A stretch of DNA of 64,000 nucleotides from Bacteroidales bacterium (GTDB taxonomy: Bacteria; Bacteroidota; Bacteroidia; Bacteroidales; UBA3663), in contig JAFSKF010000052.1 in assembly GCA_017449065.1 (NCBI GenBank), positions 62,001 through 126,000 on the forward strand, in the 5' to 3' direction. The notes under the pieces were generated by a model. That model was given only the letters and a program-made list of their open reading frames with translations, made no database searches and was not told where the DNA came from. Shown here in pieces: positions 1 through 8,754 of the stretch; positions within the stretch are counted from its first letter, which is position 1; each line of letters opens with the position of its first letter. The translations under genes and the position numbers were made by a program.

Positions 1-23
1 TAATAATGTTTTTATTTCGGGCG

Positions 24-57
24 CAAAGTTACGAAGTTTCGCAATCGATAAAACAAA
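24..57 (-). promoter_or_regulatory. Bacteroidota-type promoter reading out of the window
   Basis: On the minus strand, TTTG (54-57) lies 22 bases upstream of TAACTTTG (24-31). This fits the Bacteroidota housekeeping consensus TTTG / TAnnTTTG, with a spacer slightly longer than the usual 19-21. It points leftward, so the next transcription unit starts outside the window. This separates that unit from the UpxY gene that ends at 143. Confidence 0.6.
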
Positions 58-142
58 TTAAAACAATTTTCTTAAAAATACTTAAATATGCAGGACTTTA
101 TGCCTATAAAATGCATTGCGCAGTTGACAAATTTGCACCGGC

Positions 143-799
143 TTAATAGCGGACATCCGGAATTTTCCGCATCGTTCCGCGGGGAACAATCTTAATCTGA
201 TCCTCCTTGATGGTGAGAGCAACCGCCAGATTGTCAGTGAGTCGCAACTGGAACAAGGCATTGCCTCTATCCCGAACTACTTCGCCTACAAATCCCTCGT
301 AAGGACCGCTGAGAATCTGTACCGTATCTCCTACTGAAGGTGTCACCAACGAGATGTCGGTTTCATGCTCGACAATCGTCCGGAACTGCACCATGACCTC
401 ATCATCGATGGCAGCCGGTTCCTTTTTGTCCTTATTATAAAGGAAAGCATTCACATAGTCGGCAATATACAAGCGACGGCGTTCCTCCAGACGGATGCGG
501 ACAAAAATAATGCCCGGAGTCAGCACAACCGGAACAATACGCGTTCTGTCCGACCATTTGTGCTTCTCTTCGCGAATAGGCACATAGGCTTCGATGGGAG
601 GATCGAGTTTGGCTAAAGCCCGGTTGGCCCTTCCCCGTTGCGTCCGGGCGTATGGATCGGGCACGCCGGTATAGGCCTCCAACAACTGACGTTCGTGCAA
701 AGGCGTGACATATATGGCATACCAATGCAGTTCCTTCTGCCGCCTTTCGCGCAAGATCCGTGCCTTTTCACTATCCGGCAACTCACTGATTGTTTTCAT
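143..799 (-). CDS. UpxY-family (NusG-like) transcription antiterminator
   Basis: This 218-residue NusG paralogue should bind RNA polymerase and stop premature termination in a surface polysaccharide operon. The NGN domain begins at a Trp-Tyr-Ala core (residues 26-28) and runs to about 130. A KOW domain follows at about 154-190, with the typical GDTVQILSGPYEGFVGEV core. I chose the ATG at 799 because GGAGAA lies just before it and the glycosyltransferase stop is at 811; an in-frame start at 853 would overlap that gene. UpxY genes are normally the first gene of capsule operons in Bacteroides, but here it is the last gene of a long operon. A promoter facing away follows at 24-57. Family assignment is firm; its target operon is inferred. 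Confidence 0.85.
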   Translation of the reverse strand: MKTISELPDSEKARILRERRQKELHWYAIYVTPLHERQLLEAYTGVPDPYARTQRGRANRALAKLDPPIEAYVPIREEKHKWSDRTRIVPVVLTPGIIFVRIRLEERRRLYIADYVNAFLYNKDKKEPAAIDDEVMVQFRTIVEHETDISLVTPSVGDTVQILSGPYEGFVGEVVRDRGNALFQLRLTDNLAVALTIKEDQIKIVPRGTMRKIPDVRY

Positions 800-810
800 G
801 CTTCTCCGTT

Positions 811-1860
811 TTATTGTATCAGCGATATAATGGCATGGGCCATCGTATCCCAACCGTACTTCTTCTTCTCTTCTTTGATTCCTGCCGCAAATACTTCCTT
901 ATGGGGATCTTTTGCAAAATCAGCAAGAGCAGCAGCTATGGCATCCACATGGGGTTCGACGGCATAGCCCACTTTCCCATCCGGGACAATCTCGGGCAAT
1001 CCGCCCACGCGGGTCACCAGCATCGGTTTCTCGAAATGATAGGCAATCTGCGATACGCCCGATTGGGTGGCACTCTTGTAGGTCTGCATAATGAGTTCTG
1101 CTGCTGAGAAATAGTAGCGAACCTCATGGTCGGGCACAAACTGCGTCTTCCAGATGATTGCCTCCTCAACGCCCAATTCCTGCGCTAAGGCATGATAGCG
1201 TTCCCGGCCGCTATAGAACTCGCCGGCTACTATCAGCTTGCATCCGTGTGCATCGAGGACATCCTTTGCCTTGGCATAGGCTTCGATCAGCCAATCCAGA
1301 CCTTTGTAATCGCGAATCAGACCGAAAAACATCAGGTAGCGATATTGCGGATCGAGCCCTAAGTAGCGGCAGGCTTCCTCATGGCTGACCGGTTCCCCGA
1401 AACTGTCGTACAACGGATGGGGCGACGCGACGGTTGGCATCCCGGGCACGAACTTATGCACATCGTCGCACACATTCTGCGAAAGCGCCGTCACGCCATC
1501 CACCGAATGGACCAGATACTTCGACAGGAACATATCGCCCAAACGCTTTTCGTGCGGAATGAAATTGTGGCAGAGCACCACCACTTTCGTCTTCCCGTTG
1601 CGACGGGCAATGCGAGCCGTCGTTCCCATACAAGGTGCCATGAAAGGAATCCAATAGGCAAATACCACCAGATCGGGCGCTTCTTTGCGGATGCGTCGTC
1701 CCAAACTGAACCAGGTGAACGGATTGACCGACGACAGTTTCCGTTCGATCTGCAAATCTGCCGGAGCAGGCTCTGAACTGTATTGGGTCTCGCCCGGGAA
1801 CAGCAGGCTCGGATACTGAAGCGTGAACGTATAGAGTTTGACCTGATGACCCTGTGCCAT
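811..1860 (-). CDS. Glycosyltransferase family 4, N-terminus lost by frameshift
   Basis: The product (349 residues from this start) has a GT-B, GT4-type C-terminal half. It contains FGLIRDYKGLDWLIEAY, the QTYKSATQSGVSQIAY segment and VGGLPEIV. It should add a sugar to the growing surface glycan from a nucleotide-sugar donor at the cytoplasmic membrane face. The intact gene almost certainly began at 1940: an ATG there overlaps the YfhO stop (ATGA) and encodes MNITIVGTAWPYRGGIA, the classic first strand and glycine-rich loop. That reading continues in the wrong frame, while ERLAREF directly precedes the methionine at 1860 in the correct frame. One extra base near 1888-1893 would restore a protein of about 376 residues, the normal length. 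As read, it is either a pseudogene or a sequence error. Confidence 0.75.
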   Translation of the reverse strand: MAQGHQVKLYTFTLQYPSLLFPGETQYSSEPAPADLQIERKLSSVNPFTWFSLGRRIRKEAPDLVVFAYWIPFMAPCMGTTARIARRNGKTKVVVLCHNFIPHEKRLGDMFLSKYLVHSVDGVTALSQNVCDDVHKFVPGMPTVASPHPLYDSFGEPVSHEEACRYLGLDPQYRYLMFFGLIRDYKGLDWLIEAYAKAKDVLDAHGCKLIVAGEFYSGRERYHALAQELGVEEAIIWKTQFVPDHEVRYYFSAAELIMQTYKSATQSGVSQIAYHFEKPMLVTRVGGLPEIVPDGKVGYAVEPHVDAIAAALADFAKDPHKEVFAAGIKEEKKKYGWDTMAHAIISLIQ

Positions 1861-1940
1861 AAACTCCCGTGCCAGACGCTCCGAAAGACGGCAATTCCGC
1901 CGCGATAGGGCCAGGCGGTACCCACAATGGTTATATTCAT
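1861..1940 (-). pseudogene. Out-of-frame 5' portion of the GT4 gene
   Basis: Codons from the ATG at 1940 give MNITIVGTAWPYRGGIAVF, a textbook GT4 N-terminus. After about 18 codons the reading diverges from the frame of the 811-1860 body. The frames join with a single missing base around 1888-1893 (after GGI-A-V, before the S-E-R-L-A-R-E-F reading). The start overlaps the stop of the upstream YfhO gene by ATGA, which supports this as the true start. Confidence 0.7.
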
Positions 1941-4390
1941 GATTGCAGATCGGAATTAGCAGGACGTTTCACCCAATCGTAAATACCCTTTATGAGACAG
2001 CCTAAAATGGTGGCATACATGATAATGATGAAAATCATGGCCAGATTGCTGCCTTTACGTACACTGTCCGGGTCGAACACAAAGCGCACCTGATGCTGTC
2101 CGGCGGGCACATTCAATGCCCTCAGCATATAGTTCACCCGATAGTGCTCCGCTTCCTTTCCGTCGATGCTGGCTTTCCAGCCGTAAGGATAATAGATCTC
2201 GGAGAAAACCAATGTGCCCGGATACTGGTTGCTGCAGGTATAGTTCAGCTCCTTGGGCGAATAAGAGTCGAGACGAACGGTAGCTGCCGAATCATGCTGA
2301 TTGACGATATGATCTTCTGCATATTGGGCAAAATCCTTGCCGACAATGGCTGTCTGATGCAAATCAACCTCCATCAGGCCGTCGCTTTCTTCATTCGGAG
2401 TCTCAACAACCTTCAGATTATCGACAAACCAGGCATTGCCCATGGCACCCGGATTATACTGAACAACCGGAGCATTGTTGTTATTCCGGTCGGGCACGAT
2501 GAAATAGCGGGTATTGAGCATATCGATGACCGGCTGGTGCATCTTCGAAAGATGCTCGTCGATGAGGTCCTGATAGCGGCGCAACTTGGCGGCAGAATAG
2601 CCACCGATGCTCTTCAAGCGGTAAGAAGTTCGGGCATCATTGAAAGGACTCACCGTCAGGTTGAACACACGATAGCTGGGATCGGTGTCGCGCAAGATCT
2701 GCTTTTCCCAAGCGGTTTCGCGGAAATGCCGGTCGATGTAAGTAGGGCTGACGAAATGGCTGCCGTTCATGAAACGTTTATCGACCGGCCACATATCGAG
2801 CAACACCAATGCGCCCAATGCAACAGCCAGCAAAGCGGTGCTGTTAAACTTCTTGCTTTGGGTATAGAAATACAGGAGTGCCGTACCTGCCAGCACGAAG
2901 CCCATGCTGCGCCAAAGGTCGGAGCGGAACATATCTTTGCGAGTGTCTTGCAAAAGGGCTGCCAACCATTCCGGCAACTGCTGATCGACGGCTCCGCTAA
3001 AGCCCGACGTTGTTGCCAAAGCCACGAACAAAAGTACAACCGTAACACCTCCCGCCATCAGGATCTCTTTGGCACAAGACAGTCCGTTCTTCTTGGCATC
3101 GACAATACGTTGCAGCGCCAGGAAGCCCATCAGCGGCATGGTGATCTCTGCAATGACCAGAATGCTCGACACGGCACGGAACTTGTTGTACATAGGCATA
3201 TACTCGAAGAAGAACCGCGTCGGTGCCATCCAATTATGTCCCCAGCTCAATATAATGCTAAGCAGGGTAACGGCAAGCAACGCCCATTTGTAGGGGCCTT
3301 TCACCACAAAGAGGCTCAAGATGAAAAGCAGACAAACCAAGGCGCCCATATAGACCGGTCCTGCCGTAAAGGGCTGATCACCCCAATAGGTAGGCGCAGA
3401 GGCACTGATCTGCTGAGCCTGCGAACGAGGCACGCCTTTTCGGATAAGTGTCTTACAGAATTCGCTGTCACTCCCCAAGTTATAATTGCTTGAACCGCCC
3501 ATATAATTCGGAATCAGGAAGGTCCAGCACTCATCGATACCATAACTCCAGGCTGTGGCATAATCCAAATCAAGGCCCTCGGTCTTGTTGTCTGTATCAG
3601 ACGTTTTCTCTAAATCAGAGTGTCCTCCGCGCATGGTTTCTTTGGCATATTCCAGATTACTGAAGGTCTTTCCGATGCCTGTTCCTACGCCTGTACCTAA
3701 ACCGATCAAAACGAGAAGTGCATTTAGGAAGAAGGTCTTCATTTCTTTTTTCTTCCATGCTATACATAGCTCTGCAATTCCAAAGGCGGCAAAGATGAAA
3801 AAGAGGTAGTAGGCCATCTGCGGATGCGGATAAAAGCCTGCCATTGTCCCAAGCATCGTCAAAATAATGCCAGTTTTGCGATGTCCGTGGAAAATCAGAT
3901 AGAAGCCGGCCAATGCCATTGAGATCAATGCCAGCGTGGATGTCTTGGTGTGATGGTTTGCAGCAATAATGATAAAGAAGTAACTGCTGAAAGTAATTGC
4001 TAATGCACCCACGATGGCCAACCACTTATCAACTTTCATGCTTCGGACCAAAGCAAAAAATCCGATGCAGTAGATCAGTACGATGGCGAAAACATTGCGA
4101 TGACCAGTCACCAGAATAAGACGGATGGGATTAATAAGAATATCGGATGGGATTAGTCCACCACCAATCTGATAGTTGGGCATTCCCGAGAACATCGAAC
4201 CTGTCCAAAATGAATAATCTCCGGTGTTTGCAGAATACTCTTCTGCTTCGTGTACGGCACCTCGCCATTGCAAGCCATCATTGGCTGCAATCAGTTTCCC
4301 TTCAAGTGAGGGATACATGTAGATGCCAGCAACTAAAACGAAACACGCCAAGGCCAGCAAATAGGGCCAGATTTTCTTAAATAAATTCAT
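1937..4390 (-). CDS. YfhO-family polytopic membrane protein
   Basis: This is an 817-residue integral membrane protein of the YfhO family, whose Gram-positive members help glycosylate lipoteichoic acid. It has about a dozen hydrophobic segments: the first at residues 7-29, a dense set to about 540, and one near the C-terminus. A large soluble region occupies about 560-780. The N-terminal MYPSLEGKLIAANDGLQWRG and the ANHHTKTSTLALIS region match the family. It probably acts as a GT-C-type transferase using a lipid-linked sugar on the periplasmic side. No Wzy polymerase is evident in this operon, so a role in polymer modification or extension is possible but inferred. Its stop overlaps the start of the downstream GT4 gene (ATGA), implying translational coupling. 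Confidence 0.8.
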   Translation of the reverse strand: MNLFKKIWPYLLALACFVLVAGIYMYPSLEGKLIAANDGLQWRGAVHEAEEYSANTGDYSFWTGSMFSGMPNYQIGGGLIPSDILINPIRLILVTGHRNVFAIVLIYCIGFFALVRSMKVDKWLAIVGALAITFSSYFFIIIAANHHTKTSTLALISMALAGFYLIFHGHRKTGIILTMLGTMAGFYPHPQMAYYLFFIFAAFGIAELCIAWKKKEMKTFFLNALLVLIGLGTGVGTGIGKTFSNLEYAKETMRGGHSDLEKTSDTDNKTEGLDLDYATAWSYGIDECWTFLIPNYMGGSSNYNLGSDSEFCKTLIRKGVPRSQAQQISASAPTYWGDQPFTAGPVYMGALVCLLFILSLFVVKGPYKWALLAVTLLSIILSWGHNWMAPTRFFFEYMPMYNKFRAVSSILVIAEITMPLMGFLALQRIVDAKKNGLSCAKEILMAGGVTVVLLFVALATTSGFSGAVDQQLPEWLAALLQDTRKDMFRSDLWRSMGFVLAGTALLYFYTQSKKFNSTALLAVALGALVLLDMWPVDKRFMNGSHFVSPTYIDRHFRETAWEKQILRDTDPSYRVFNLTVSPFNDARTSYRLKSIGGYSAAKLRRYQDLIDEHLSKMHQPVIDMLNTRYFIVPDRNNNNAPVVQYNPGAMGNAWFVDNLKVVETPNEESDGLMEVDLHQTAIVGKDFAQYAEDHIVNQHDSAATVRLDSYSPKELNYTCSNQYPGTLVFSEIYYPYGWKASIDGKEAEHYRVNYMLRALNVPAGQHQVRFVFDPDSVRKGSNLAMIFIIIMYATILGCLIKGIYDWVKRPANSDLQS

Positions 4391-4408
4391 TATTATGTAG
4401 TATTTTTA

Positions 4409-5539
4409 TTATTCTTGGAAAAGCATCTTGAATTTCTCGAGCGATGACGCATTCGAATACTTGTCGAGGAACAACTGCCGGGAATAGGTATTAAACCTCG
4501 GGCGTGGGTGACTAGTGAAATTTTGCAGCACTTCAATAAACTCTTCTGCGGTGTTGCACTTTCCTCCTATCCTACTGTACTCTCCTTCGTATCCTTCGAA
4601 GGCCTCCTGTGTTCCTACGATGTTTTTTCCATACATCAGACTCTCGCAAGTCTTAATTTTCATGCCGGAACCGCTAAAGATGGGGAGCACCATGATATCT
4701 GCCTCTTCAAAATAGGGACGTAAATCCGGAGCATCTCCAATAACCTCAATATCTTTAAGCTCGTGAGCTTCGGCTTTCAGTTTCGACATACCCTTTCCCA
4801 CGATGATCATCTCTATATCAACGAAAGGCTTGACATTCCTGACAAACCAGAGTATGCCCTTATTGTTAGGAGGGAAATAGGCTCCCAAAAACAAACACTG
4901 CGGGCGCTTTCGCGTTTGGACTTCTGTAAGAGAATCAGCAGGAACCAATCGGTCTGCCAAAGACACCGGAATGACATTCTCGAATTTCCGGCCATACATT
5001 GATTCTAATAAATCAGCGTCTCGTTGATTTATTGCAATGGGATTGTCTGCATACAAGCACGAATAGGCATCATTATTTGCCACACAACGAAGAAAAACCT
5101 GTTTGCCTGGCACCAAGCCTAATTTGGCATTGAAATAGATGGTCTCAACATTGTGAAAAAACACCATGATACGACCTTTGTAGCCTGCCTGTTTCAGTTG
5201 CTTTGCAATAATGCCGAACAAACTACGATCGATGAACACATAGTCGTAGGTGTGGGCAGATTGGGTGGAAGCTAAAGGCTGTTCTCCTAAGGCAATGCGG
5301 ACAATCTCTTTGACTCTTCCTGGTGTAAGGCCGTAGTAGTAGTTGAAAAGAGTAAAGTACAAACCTTTTACGTAACCCCAAAGAGTTTTCTTCCTATATT
5401 CATCATGAACATAGAAAGAATCCACATTCTCTTCTCCCAGAACCTGGCATATCTGAGTGTAGTTCCGGTAACTACCTTGTCCGCCTCCTTCCAGGATACC
5501 CTTACTTCGCTTATACCATATATATAATAGTTTTGCCAT
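4409..5539 (-). CDS. Glycosyltransferase, GT-B fold (GT1/GT4-like)
   Basis: The 376-residue product has a GT-B layout. The N-terminus contains a glycine-rich EGGGQGSYRNY (residues 18-28) in the acceptor domain. The C-terminal donor domain contains CLFLGAYFPPNNKGILWFV, IIVGKGM and the GSGMKIKTCESLMYG signature that contacts the nucleotide diphosphate. It probably transfers one sugar of the repeat unit. The donor cannot be told from sequence. It lies 18 bases upstream of yfhO and 34 bases downstream of the GT2 gene, in the same operon. This stretch and the next two genes look more AT-rich than the flanking sugar-nucleotide genes, as is common for exchangeable glycan cassettes. Confidence 0.8.
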   Translation of the reverse strand: MAKLLYIWYKRSKGILEGGGQGSYRNYTQICQVLGEENVDSFYVHDEYRKKTLWGYVKGLYFTLFNYYYGLTPGRVKEIVRIALGEQPLASTQSAHTYDYVFIDRSLFGIIAKQLKQAGYKGRIMVFFHNVETIYFNAKLGLVPGKQVFLRCVANNDAYSCLYADNPIAINQRDADLLESMYGRKFENVIPVSLADRLVPADSLTEVQTRKRPQCLFLGAYFPPNNKGILWFVRNVKPFVDIEMIIVGKGMSKLKAEAHELKDIEVIGDAPDLRPYFEEADIMVLPIFSGSGMKIKTCESLMYGKNIVGTQEAFEGYEGEYSRIGGKCNTAEEFIEVLQNFTSHPRPRFNTYSRQLFLDKYSNASSLEKFKMLFQE

Positions 5540-5573
5540 AGGATTTTCTTTTTTACTCCGTTCCGACTTTTAC

Positions 5574-6665
5574 TTAACGCCTAAATACTTTTACGTACAC
5601 GAACCGAGCAAATGTATCTACATAATGATTAATCTTTTCGAACCAAACAGGCCAACGTTTATGGAATCTGTGCCAATACTTTATATAATCGAAGCGCAGC
5701 AATTTGTTCTCAGGCCAAAGAACAAAATGAAATTGCAGGTCTTGACAAATGGGCCAAAAATGCTGATCCATCCGTTCCATTGCCTCGATATCAAAGTTTT
5801 CTCTGGGCGTATCCAAGAGATAAAGTTTGTATAACAACCGCATTCGGTTCTCAAAATACTGCTTCATCCATGATTTTCTAATATCAGACACTTCTCTGAT
5901 ATGTGCCTTGTAATAGGCAAGCATATTGTCCGAAAGCACTGTTTGCTGATTTAAAGTTCTGACAATTACTTTCGGATCCATGGTCTGTCCTGGACGATCA
6001 AGATTATACTGATACAGGTTCAAATTAAGGAATAATATGCTTTTTGCATAGAAAACAGGATAGCATGACCATTCGGTATCGGTGTATGAAATGCCTTCTG
6101 TTTGCTTATATTCAATCTTTCTTAGTAAGTCTGTTCTGTATGTCAACCCATGCATCAGAAAAAAACGAATATAACCATCTTTCAAAACATCGTCCAGTTC
6201 ATAAATACGTCCGTACTCATAAGGTTGCCGCCCCATTGTATTGTAACGAACCACTTCTCGCAAATCTTTAGGTCCCAGATTCGTAAACGGAGTTTGAATA
6301 ATATCAGTCTCTTTTGCTTTATCTTCCAAATCGTTCAGCTTCGACAAGAACTGAGACAAAACCAAAGTATCAAAGTAATCATCGGAATCAAGAATCTTCA
6401 CATACTTTCCGGTCGCAACTGGTAACGCAGCATTAATAGTAGATCCATAGTTGCCGTTAGGTTTATCGATTACCCTAATTACTGCGCTGTGCACAGACGC
6501 CCATTGACGAGCAACTTCAAGAGAATGATCCTTGGAGCCATCGTTAACCACAAGTGCTTCTAACCACGGTTCTGCACCTTGTGCTTTCACTAACGACTCC
6601 AAGCAACGTGGCAGCAATGCTTCCATGTTGTATGTCGGGATGATTATGGAAAGAAGTTTTTTCAT
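5574..6665 (-). CDS. Glycosyltransferase family 2
   Basis: This 363-residue inverting GT-A enzyme opens with LSIIIPTYNMEALLPRCLES (residues 4-23). ALVVNDGSKDHS and KYVKILDSDDYFD follow, the DSDD being the metal/nucleotide-sugar-binding acidic motif. About 200 C-terminal residues carry no recognisable motif and may recognise the acceptor. It should add one sugar of the surface glycan at the inner membrane face. It starts 5 bases after the licD stop, so the two are almost certainly co-translated. Donor and acceptor are unknown. Confidence 0.85.
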   Translation of the reverse strand: MKKLLSIIIPTYNMEALLPRCLESLVKAQGAEPWLEALVVNDGSKDHSLEVARQWASVHSAVIRVIDKPNGNYGSTINAALPVATGKYVKILDSDDYFDTLVLSQFLSKLNDLEDKAKETDIIQTPFTNLGPKDLREVVRYNTMGRQPYEYGRIYELDDVLKDGYIRFFLMHGLTYRTDLLRKIEYKQTEGISYTDTEWSCYPVFYAKSILFLNLNLYQYNLDRPGQTMDPKVIVRTLNQQTVLSDNMLAYYKAHIREVSDIRKSWMKQYFENRMRLLYKLYLLDTPRENFDIEAMERMDQHFWPICQDLQFHFVLWPENKLLRFDYIKYWHRFHKRWPVWFEKINHYVDTFARFVYVKVFRR

Positions 6666-6670
6666 AACTG

Positions 6671-7492
6671 TTATTTATATTCCGGCTCACACTCACTTTT
6701 GTCTAATACAGCAAAAAGCAGGTGTAACCGACGTTTCTCGGGAGCAGGCAATTTCATAAAATCTCCATATTCATTGGTCAGATAGCCTTCGGGATCAGCA
6801 GGTCCCATATACATCTTACCTTCAAACTCTATAGGCTTTAGGGGGAAAAGCTGTCCTTTTTTAGCTGAAAAGCCGTATGTTGTACGCTCGGGAGTCGGTC
6901 CATAGTAGGCTGTCCCGAACCATTTGAAGAACTCGAACAACCCCTTATGGAAGACATAAGATAATGGATATGCAAAATAGCTGATGATATTCTTGAAATT
7001 CAGCAACGGCTGGAAATGAAAGAAGCCATAGGCGAACGAGATGCGTTTTGCCAAATAATTGACAGCACTTTTCGGTAAGGCCGGATACTCGACACACTTG
7101 AACACATCGATAAAAATGCCCCGGTTATACTGATTCCGGAAACTTTCATAGTTTTGGAAGTAAAGCGACCGATTGTCCCGGATTTTACAGATGCCCTGCC
7201 CCATACCCGAGGCCGGCTCCGTCTTTTCGTTCTGCAGACTCAGATTATCGGGCAAAGACTGTATGCACACAGACTGGAATTTATCCCAATCTTCATGCCA
7301 CACAAAAATATCTATATCGTCGTCCCAAGGAATGAAACCTCCATGACGTACGGCTCCTAACAAAGTTCCTTCGGTCAGCCAATATCGGATGCCATTCTTT
7401 TGGCAAATATCGACAACAACATCCAGCATTTCGAGCATCCGAAGCTGTACTTCCCGCAATCTTCCCTGCGCCAAAGGTAATTCAACTCTCAT
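6671..7492 (-). CDS. LicD-family phospho/phosphono-transferase
   Basis: LicD proteins transfer phosphocholine and related phospho-groups from CDP- or CMP-activated donors to glycans. This 273-residue protein has the diagnostic GTLLGAVRHGGFIPWDDDID (residues 42-61), whose acidic triplet is the nucleotidyltransferase-fold metal site. It sits directly downstream of three phosphonate biosynthesis genes that include nucleotidyltransferase domains. The likely donor is therefore a CMP-phosphonate, and the product a phosphonate-decorated glycan. Family assignment is firm; the substrate is inferred from context. A 73-base gap with no clear promoter separates it from the dehydrogenase gene upstream. 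Confidence 0.88.
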   Translation of the reverse strand: MRVELPLAQGRLREVQLRMLEMLDVVVDICQKNGIRYWLTEGTLLGAVRHGGFIPWDDDIDIFVWHEDWDKFQSVCIQSLPDNLSLQNEKTEPASGMGQGICKIRDNRSLYFQNYESFRNQYNRGIFIDVFKCVEYPALPKSAVNYLAKRISFAYGFFHFQPLLNFKNIISYFAYPLSYVFHKGLFEFFKWFGTAYYGPTPERTTYGFSAKKGQLFPLKPIEFEGKMYMGPADPEGYLTNEYGDFMKLPAPEKRRLHLLFAVLDKSECEPEYK

Positions 7493-7565
7493 AACTTGTA
7501 ACTATTGCAAACAATTTGTTATTTCTACTTACTTTTATCGTATCTCAGAAATCAGCCTTCGAAAC

Positions 7566-8723
7566 TTAATTTATAATACTCTCATAAAGTTGCCGGATGG
7601 TTACTTCGTCAAGTTTAATAGGGTTGTTGCGTAACCTTACGGGGTTGACCGAAGTAGTAAGAAGCGTAAGTTCTGACGAACGAAGATCTGGTTCTGCGGT
7701 CGGACCTAAAATATCCAAGTCTTTCAGCATCCTACGGAAGGTGTTGATGGCTTGAATAGGGGAAGACTTGCACATAGCTTGTGCAATCTCCGAAAAAACG
7801 GAAGACAGATATTCGAAACCACGAGGTTCGTTGATTTTCGACATCTCTTCATTTTGTCCGCTTTGGGGAAGCACAGAAAGCATATACTCCCAAATTTCCG
7901 GAAGGCAAATGGCAACGGCATGGCCATGAGGCAACTTATACAATGAGGTAATCTTGTAGCTCATGGCATGAGCGGCAGTGGTAGCTGTAATATTGATGGC
8001 CCGACCGCTGTAGTTAGCGGCAAGCATTATCTTTGCCGCAGCCTCTTCGTCATTCTCAAAGATGTACTTCCGCCAGTTAGCCATAACGAGTTCAATCGCC
8101 TTACGACTATATTCATAGCTCTCTTCCGTAGAGTTCACGCTCCACCAGGATTCAATGCCCTGACACAATGCATCCATCATCGTGCACTTCTTCTGATAGA
8201 GCGGCAGGGTCTTCAGTACTTCCGGTGCCAGCAGGGCATAATCCGGCAATATTCCGTCATTGGTAACCGTCTGCTTGGATCCCTCATAGTACATCACGGC
8301 ATTATGAGTGGATTCACTACCGGTTCCGGCTGTCGTCGGGATGGCAATGAAAGGTATCTTAGTGCCGTCTATTGGTAGTCGCTGCGATACCAAAGGAGGA
8401 ATGATTGCTGCATTGCCTTCCTGTGCCAGCACAGCCAGCTTGATACACTTCGCCACATCGATGGCACTGCCTCCTCCCACGGCCAGAATCGTATCGCATT
8501 TGGAGGTTTTCAGCAGTTCTACGCCTTTGCACACTTGTTCATAAAGAGGATTAGGCGTGAAGTCGGAGAACTTCACTTTCTCCTCTGCCGGTAACGCCTC
8601 TATCGCATCCTTGATATTCAGGAAAGGATAGGAGGAATCGACAACCAGGAACAGCTTCCGGCATCCCACTTCTTGCAGGATGCCAGAAAGCCTCTCTATT
8701 CCATTTACTATTTGCTGGTTCAT
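7566..8723 (-). CDS. Iron-type alcohol dehydrogenase, probable phosphonoacetaldehyde reductase
   Basis: This 385-residue group III (iron-type) alcohol dehydrogenase has the NAD-binding GGGSAID (83-89) and TTAGTGSES (130-138). Metal ligands appear as Asp184, His252 (in AHAMSY) and His266 (in PHGHAV). The usual first histidine (DALxH) is glutamine here (DALCQ, Gln188). I believe this occurs in phosphonoacetaldehyde reductases but cannot confirm it. Next to phosphonopyruvate decarboxylase, the expected reaction is NAD(P)H reduction of phosphonoacetaldehyde to 2-hydroxyethylphosphonate. No 2-aminoethylphosphonate transaminase is present in the window, which favours the hydroxy product. The gene is 31 bases downstream of the decarboxylase. 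Confidence 0.8.
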   Translation of the reverse strand: MNQQIVNGIERLSGILQEVGCRKLFLVVDSSYPFLNIKDAIEALPAEEKVKFSDFTPNPLYEQVCKGVELLKTSKCDTILAVGGGSAIDVAKCIKLAVLAQEGNAAIIPPLVSQRLPIDGTKIPFIAIPTTAGTGSESTHNAVMYYEGSKQTVTNDGILPDYALLAPEVLKTLPLYQKKCTMMDALCQGIESWWSVNSTEESYEYSRKAIELVMANWRKYIFENDEEAAAKIMLAANYSGRAINITATTAAHAMSYKITSLYKLPHGHAVAICLPEIWEYMLSVLPQSGQNEEMSKINEPRGFEYLSSVFSEIAQAMCKSSPIQAINTFRRMLKDLDILGPTAEPDLRSSELTLLTTSVNPVRLRNNPIKLDEVTIRQLYESIIN

Positions 8724-8754
8724 ATGCGCACAGAAATCACAGATAACACAGAAA

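Noticed and set aside
2093-3493. Open frame opposite yfhO
   Set aside because: Antisense shadow of a membrane protein gene.
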